Shown: in pieces, positions 5,011 through 8,037 of the stretch
Layout: each line of letters opens with the position of its first letter
Position numbering within the stretch: the stretch's first letter is position 1
Position numbers and translations under genes: made by a program
Assembly: GCA_025350745.1 (NCBI GenBank)
Contig: JANXXG010000078.1
Location: 1-8,037, forward strand
DNA from: Chloroflexota bacterium
Lineage (GTDB): Bacteria; Chloroflexota; Limnocylindria; P2-11E
DNA: 8,037 nucleotides
Reading direction: 5' to 3'
Notes under the pieces: generated by a model
The model's input: only the letters and a program-made list of their open reading frames with translations
Databases searched by the model: none
What the model was told of the DNA's origin: nothing

Positions 5011-7146
5011 TTGGACGCCTTTGCCGCCAATCCGCTTCTGTGGATCGTGCCCATCTCCGGCGTGGTCGCCGTCCTGGTGGCTGCCTACTTCGCCTACGAC
5101 GTTCTGGGCTCCGACACCGGCACCCCGGCGATGCAGGAAGTGGCCGGCGCCATCTACGAGGGTGCCGTCGCCTTCATCAACCGGCAGTACCGCACCATCG
5201 CCCTCCTGGCCCTCGGTGGCACCGTCGTCATCGCGGCCGTCATCTACTTCTTCGAGACGGCCCCCGGCGTGTCGCCGGCCGAGCTCGCGATCAAGACCGG
5301 CATCGCATTCCTCGTGGGCGCGGCCTGCTCGATGGCGTCCGGCATCGTCGGCATGTTCGTGGCAGTGAAGTCCAACCTCCGCACCGCCGCGGCCGCGCAG
5401 CACAGCGTCGCCGACGCCCTGCGGATCTCGCTCCGCGGTGGCGCGGTCTCCGGCATCCTCGTCGTTGGCCTCTCGCTCATCGGCGTGTTCGTGATGTTCG
5501 TCGCCTACGGCGGCTTCGCGCACCCGGAGCAGGCACCCTTCACGATCGTCGGCTTCGGCTTCGGTGCCTCATTCGTCGCGCTCTTCGCCCAGCTCGGCGG
5601 CGGTATCTACACGAAGGCCGCCGACGTAGGCTCCGACCTCGTCGGCAAGATCGAGGCGGGCATCCCCGAGGATGACCCGCGCAATGCGGGCGTCATCGCC
5701 GACCTCGTCGGCGACAACGTCGGCGACTGCGCCGGTCGTGGCGCGGACCTCTTCGAGTCGACCGCGGCCGAGAACATCGGCGCGATGATCCTCGGTGTCG
5801 CGATCTACGCCGTGACGGGCAATGTCGCATGGATCATCTTCCCGCTCGTCGTCCGTGGCTTCGGGCTCGTCGCGAGCGTCATCGGCATCTTCACCGTTCG
5901 CGGCAGCGAGACGCGCGACCCGATGAGCTCGCTGAACATCGGCTACTACATCACCGCGACGCTTTCGGCGCTCGGCATGATCCTCGTGACCTACCTAATG
6001 CTCAACGAGAAGGGCGGCTGGTACTACTTCGCCGGCGCCGGCATCGTCGGCATTCTCACCAGCGTCGCGTTCGTGTTCATCACCCAGTACTACACGTCCG
6101 GCGCGTGGCGCCCGGTGAAGGAGATCGCGGAGGCCTCGAAGACCGGTCCGGCGACCACCATCATCTCCGGCCTCGCGGTCGGGTTCGAGACCACGTTCTC
6201 GTCCGTCATCACGATCGCGATCGCGCTGTTCGCCTCCCACTGGTTCGGGGAGCAGTGGGGCACCCTGACCGGCCTCCCGCACGGCGGCATCTACGGCACC
6301 GCGGTCGCGACCATGGGCATGCTCATGAGCGCCGCGTTCATCCTCGCGATGGACACCTTCGGCCCGATCACCGACAACGCCGGCGGCGTCGCCTCGATGT
6401 CCGGCGCTTCCCTTGAGACCCGTGAGCGGACCGATCGCCTCGACGCGGTCGGGAACACCACCAAGGCCCTGACCAAGGGCTATGCCGTGGCCTCCGCCGC
6501 GCTTGCCGCGTTCCTGCTGTTCTCGGCCTACCTCGACAAGGTCGCCCAGATCACGGGCAAGCCGTTCGACACCGTCAACCTGGCGAAGGTCGACGTATTC
6601 ATTGGTGGCCTCATCGGCGCGATGCTCGTCTACTTCTTCTCGTCTCTCGCGATCCGCGCCGTCGGCAAGTCCGCCAGCGCGATCATCGAAGAGGTCCGCC
6701 GCCAGTTCCGCGAGGATCCGGGCATCATGGCCGGCACCACGCGCCCGGACTACGCGCGCGTCGTCGACCTCACCACGCAATCGGCGCTCAAGAACATGAT
6801 CCCGCCCGGGGTCATCGCGATCATCACCCCGATCATCGTCGGCGTGGTCCTGAAGGCGGAGGCCGAGGCGGCCCTGCTCATGGTGGGCACGATGGCCGGC
6901 GTGATCCTCGCGACCGTCCTGAACAATGGCGGCGGCGCCTGGGACAACGCGAAGAAGTACATCGAGTCCGGCATGCTCAAGGATGACGCGGGGAATGTCC
7001 TCGGCAAGGGGACCCTCGCGCACGCCGCGGCCGTCGTCGGCGACACGGTCGGCGACCCGTTCAAGGACACGGCCGGCCCGAGCCTGCACGTTCTGATCAA
7101 GCTCCTCGCCACGATCACGCTGGTCCTGGCGCCTTTGTTCGTGTAA
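5011..7146 (+). CDS. hppA: K+-independent H+-translocating membrane pyrophosphatase
   Basis: Hydrolyses cytoplasmic pyrophosphate to two phosphates and uses the energy to pump protons across the membrane. It has 711 residues and about 16 membrane segments, the usual family size. The substrate and Mg sites are intact: GGGIYTKAADVGSDLVGK (196-213), IPEDDPRNAGVIAD (218-231), GDNVGDCAGRGADLFE (234-249), DTFGPITDNAGG (448-459), GGAWDNAKKY (641-650) and GDTVGDPFKDTAGPS (677-691). The subtype is read from GNTTKA at 481-486: Lys485 marks the K+-independent class, where K+-dependent enzymes have Ala. Members of that class pump protons. Ser462 replaces the Glu that I expect after GGIA in many relatives. 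The TTG start at 5011 is supported by GGGAGG upstream. The gene is transcribed alone, with its own promoter, leader hairpin and strong terminator. Confidence 0.97.
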   Translation: MDAFAANPLLWIVPISGVVAVLVAAYFAYDVLGSDTGTPAMQEVAGAIYEGAVAFINRQYRTIALLALGGTVVIAAVIYFFETAPGVSPAELAIKTGIAFLVGAACSMASGIVGMFVAVKSNLRTAAAAQHSVADALRISLRGGAVSGILVVGLSLIGVFVMFVAYGGFAHPEQAPFTIVGFGFGASFVALFAQLGGGIYTKAADVGSDLVGKIEAGIPEDDPRNAGVIADLVGDNVGDCAGRGADLFESTAAENIGAMILGVAIYAVTGNVAWIIFPLVVRGFGLVASVIGIFTVRGSETRDPMSSLNIGYYITATLSALGMILVTYLMLNEKGGWYYFAGAGIVGILTSVAFVFITQYYTSGAWRPVKEIAEASKTGPATTIISGLAVGFETTFSSVITIAIALFASHWFGEQWGTLTGLPHGGIYGTAVATMGMLMSAAFILAMDTFGPITDNAGGVASMSGASLETRERTDRLDAVGNTTKALTKGYAVASAALAAFLLFSAYLDKVAQITGKPFDTVNLAKVDVFIGGLIGAMLVYFFSSLAIRAVGKSASAIIEEVRRQFREDPGIMAGTTRPDYARVVDLTTQSALKNMIPPGVIAIITPIIVGVVLKAEAEAALLMVGTMAGVILATVLNNGGGAWDNAKKYIESGMLKDDAGNVLGKGTLAHAAAVVGDTVGDPFKDTAGPSLHVLIKLLATITLVLAPLFV

Positions 7147-7166
7147 AGCGATCATTCGCAGATCCG

Positions 7167-7200
7167 ACGGCGCCGGGGTATCCCCGGCGCCGTTTTCGTT
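7167..7200 (+). terminator. intrinsic terminator of hppA
   Basis: A perfect 12-bp stem, ACGGCGCCGGGG (7167-7178) with CCCCGGCGCCGT (7182-7193), a TAT loop and a T-rich tail TTTTCGTT. It begins 20 bp after the hppA stop codon and separates hppA from pxpA. Confidence 0.93.
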
Positions 7201-7201
7201 C

Positions 7202-7207
7202 TAGCGT
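7202..7207 (+). promoter_or_regulatory. -10 element of pxpA, leaderless
   Basis: TAGCGT lies 6 nt upstream of the ATG at 7214, directly after the terminator T-tract. No Shine-Dalgarno is present, and a -35 would fall inside the terminator hairpin, where none is recognisable. Confidence 0.5.
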
Positions 7208-7213
7208 CCCCGC

Positions 7214-7963
7214 ATGGCGACCGTCGATCTGAATAGCGACCTCGGCGAAGGCGCCGGCACCGATGCGGCCATGATGCCGCTCATCACGTCGGCCAACATC
7301 GCCTGCGGGGCGCACGCCGGCAACGAGCGCACGATGCGCGAGACGATCACGCTCGCGAAGGCCAGCGGCGTGGCCGTCGGCGCCCATCCGGGCTATCGCG
7401 ATCCGGCGAATTTCGGTCGGACGGCGCTGGCCATCCCCAGCGATGAGCTCATCGCCGATCTGGTGGAGCAGATCCGCGTCCTCACCTCGATCGCGGACTC
7501 GGAGGGCGTGCCGGTCACGCACGTGAAAGGGCACGGCGCGCTGTACAACACCGCCCAGCACGACGAGTCCGTCGCCACAGCGATCGTGCGCGCCGTCCAA
7601 CGGAGCGCCGCCGGACTCACGCTTTTCGTTTTCCCCGGCTCGGCGCTCGAGCGCGCCGGTCGCGCTGCCGGCCTGCGGGTCGCGCGCGAGGGATTCATCG
7701 ATCGCGTCTACGAGGCTGACGGCACGCTTCGTTCGCGGGCCCTGGCACATGCGCTGATCACGGATCCGGCGAAGGCCGCCGCGCAGGCCGTCTCGTTCAT
7801 GACCGGCGGCGGCGTCCGGGCCAACGATGGCTCGTTCATCGAGCAGGCCGTCGACACGCTGTGCGTACACGGAGACACGCCGGGCGCGCCGGCGATCCTC
7901 CGGGCGGCCCGCGCGGCCCTCGTCGCGGCCGGTGTTCACGTGGGGCGCCTGCGCGCCGCATGA
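7214..7963 (+). CDS. pxpA: 5-oxoprolinase subunit A (LamB/YcsF family)
   Basis: One subunit of the prokaryotic PxpABC 5-oxoprolinase, which opens 5-oxoproline (pyroglutamate, a damage product of glutamine and glutamate) to glutamate at the cost of ATP in the cytoplasm. The 249-residue length is typical. Family motifs are present in order: VDLNSDLGEG (4-13), TSANIACGAHAGNE (30-43), GVAVGAHPGYRDPANFGR (57-74), HVKGHGALYN (107-116), EGFIDRVYEADGTL (158-171) and TLCVHGDTPGA (217-227). Two small changes from the usual pattern are NSDLGE where NCDLGE is common and HVKGHG where HVKPHG is common; neither removes a residue I know to be essential. The ATG at 7214 has a TAGCGT 6 nt upstream. The stop codon overlaps the pxpB start (ATGA), so the two are co-expressed. 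Confidence 0.95.
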   Translation: MATVDLNSDLGEGAGTDAAMMPLITSANIACGAHAGNERTMRETITLAKASGVAVGAHPGYRDPANFGRTALAIPSDELIADLVEQIRVLTSIADSEGVPVTHVKGHGALYNTAQHDESVATAIVRAVQRSAAGLTLFVFPGSALERAGRAAGLRVAREGFIDRVYEADGTLRSRALAHALITDPAKAAAQAVSFMTGGGVRANDGSFIEQAVDTLCVHGDTPGAPAILRAARAALVAAGVHVGRLRAA

Positions 7964-8037
7964 GCCTTCGAGACTTCGGCGACCGGGCCTTCCTTCTCGA
8001 GCTCGAGCAGCGCATCGACCCGGCGATCGTGCAGCAG
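7960..8037 (+). CDS. pxpB: 5-oxoprolinase subunit B (KipI/PxpB-like), 5' part only
   Basis: Only the first 26 codons are inside the window. The product begins MSLRDFGDRAFLLELEQRID, matching the N-terminus of PxpB/KipI proteins (the GDRALLVE.. motif followed by the ID..I pattern). The ATG overlaps the pxpA stop codon (7960-7963), the usual tight pxpA-pxpB arrangement. A pxpC gene would be expected next, outside the window. The call rests on the short motif plus position. Confidence 0.85.
   Translation, partial: MSLRDFGDRAFLLELEQRIDPAIVQQ

Noticed and set aside
5995..7155. Long minus-strand open frame (386 codons) opposite hppA
   Set aside because: hppA is certain here from its catalytic motifs; the antisense product is charged low-complexity sequence.

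Overview
The window is GC-rich bacterial DNA from a lineage that starts many genes at or very near the transcription start (leaderless), uses GTG and TTG starts freely, and carries a sigma-54 factor together with a K+-independent proton-pumping pyrophosphatase. Sigma-54 argues against Actinobacteria. My best guess is a soil or freshwater Chloroflexota-type lineage, at low confidence because no rRNA or marker gene is present. Coding density is very high: the longest stretch without a gene is about 125 bp.

Left part (1-2726, minus strand): a three-gene operon of membrane proteins, read right to left. It encodes a NuoL/HyfB-like subunit, a small HyfE-like subunit and the start of a HyfF/NuoN-like subunit that runs off the left edge. 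This order resembles hydrogenase-4 or energy-converting-hydrogenase-related complexes. The proteins are very divergent, and in my by-eye alignment they lack the Glu and Lys residues that move protons in canonical relatives.

Centre (2727-4619, plus strand): only 19 bp separate that operon from a divergent sigma-54 gene (rpoN). Those 19 bp hold a nearly palindromic core that gives a -10 element to each strand. The sigma-54 protein has an intact RpoN box but carries a CxxC-x8-CxxC zinc-ribbon-like insertion after region I. A SnoaL-like (NTF2 fold) protein is coupled to it by an ATGA overlap. A small excisionase-type DNA-binding protein converges on it from the other strand, and the two stop codons share a CTAG.

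Right part (4895-8037, plus strand): hppA, a K+-independent H+-pyrophosphatase, has a recognisable promoter, an unusual terminator-like hairpin at the very start of its leader, a Shine-Dalgarno with a TTG start, and a strong terminator. It is followed by pxpA and the start of pxpB, two subunits of 5-oxoprolinase, joined by an ATGA overlap.

The main points of interest are the symmetric bidirectional leaderless promoter, the recurring TANCGT start signal, the zinc-ribbon sigma-54, the antiporter-like subunits that appear to lack their ion-path residues, and the hairpin at the hppA transcription start. Everything here is read by eye; no database or alignment was run.
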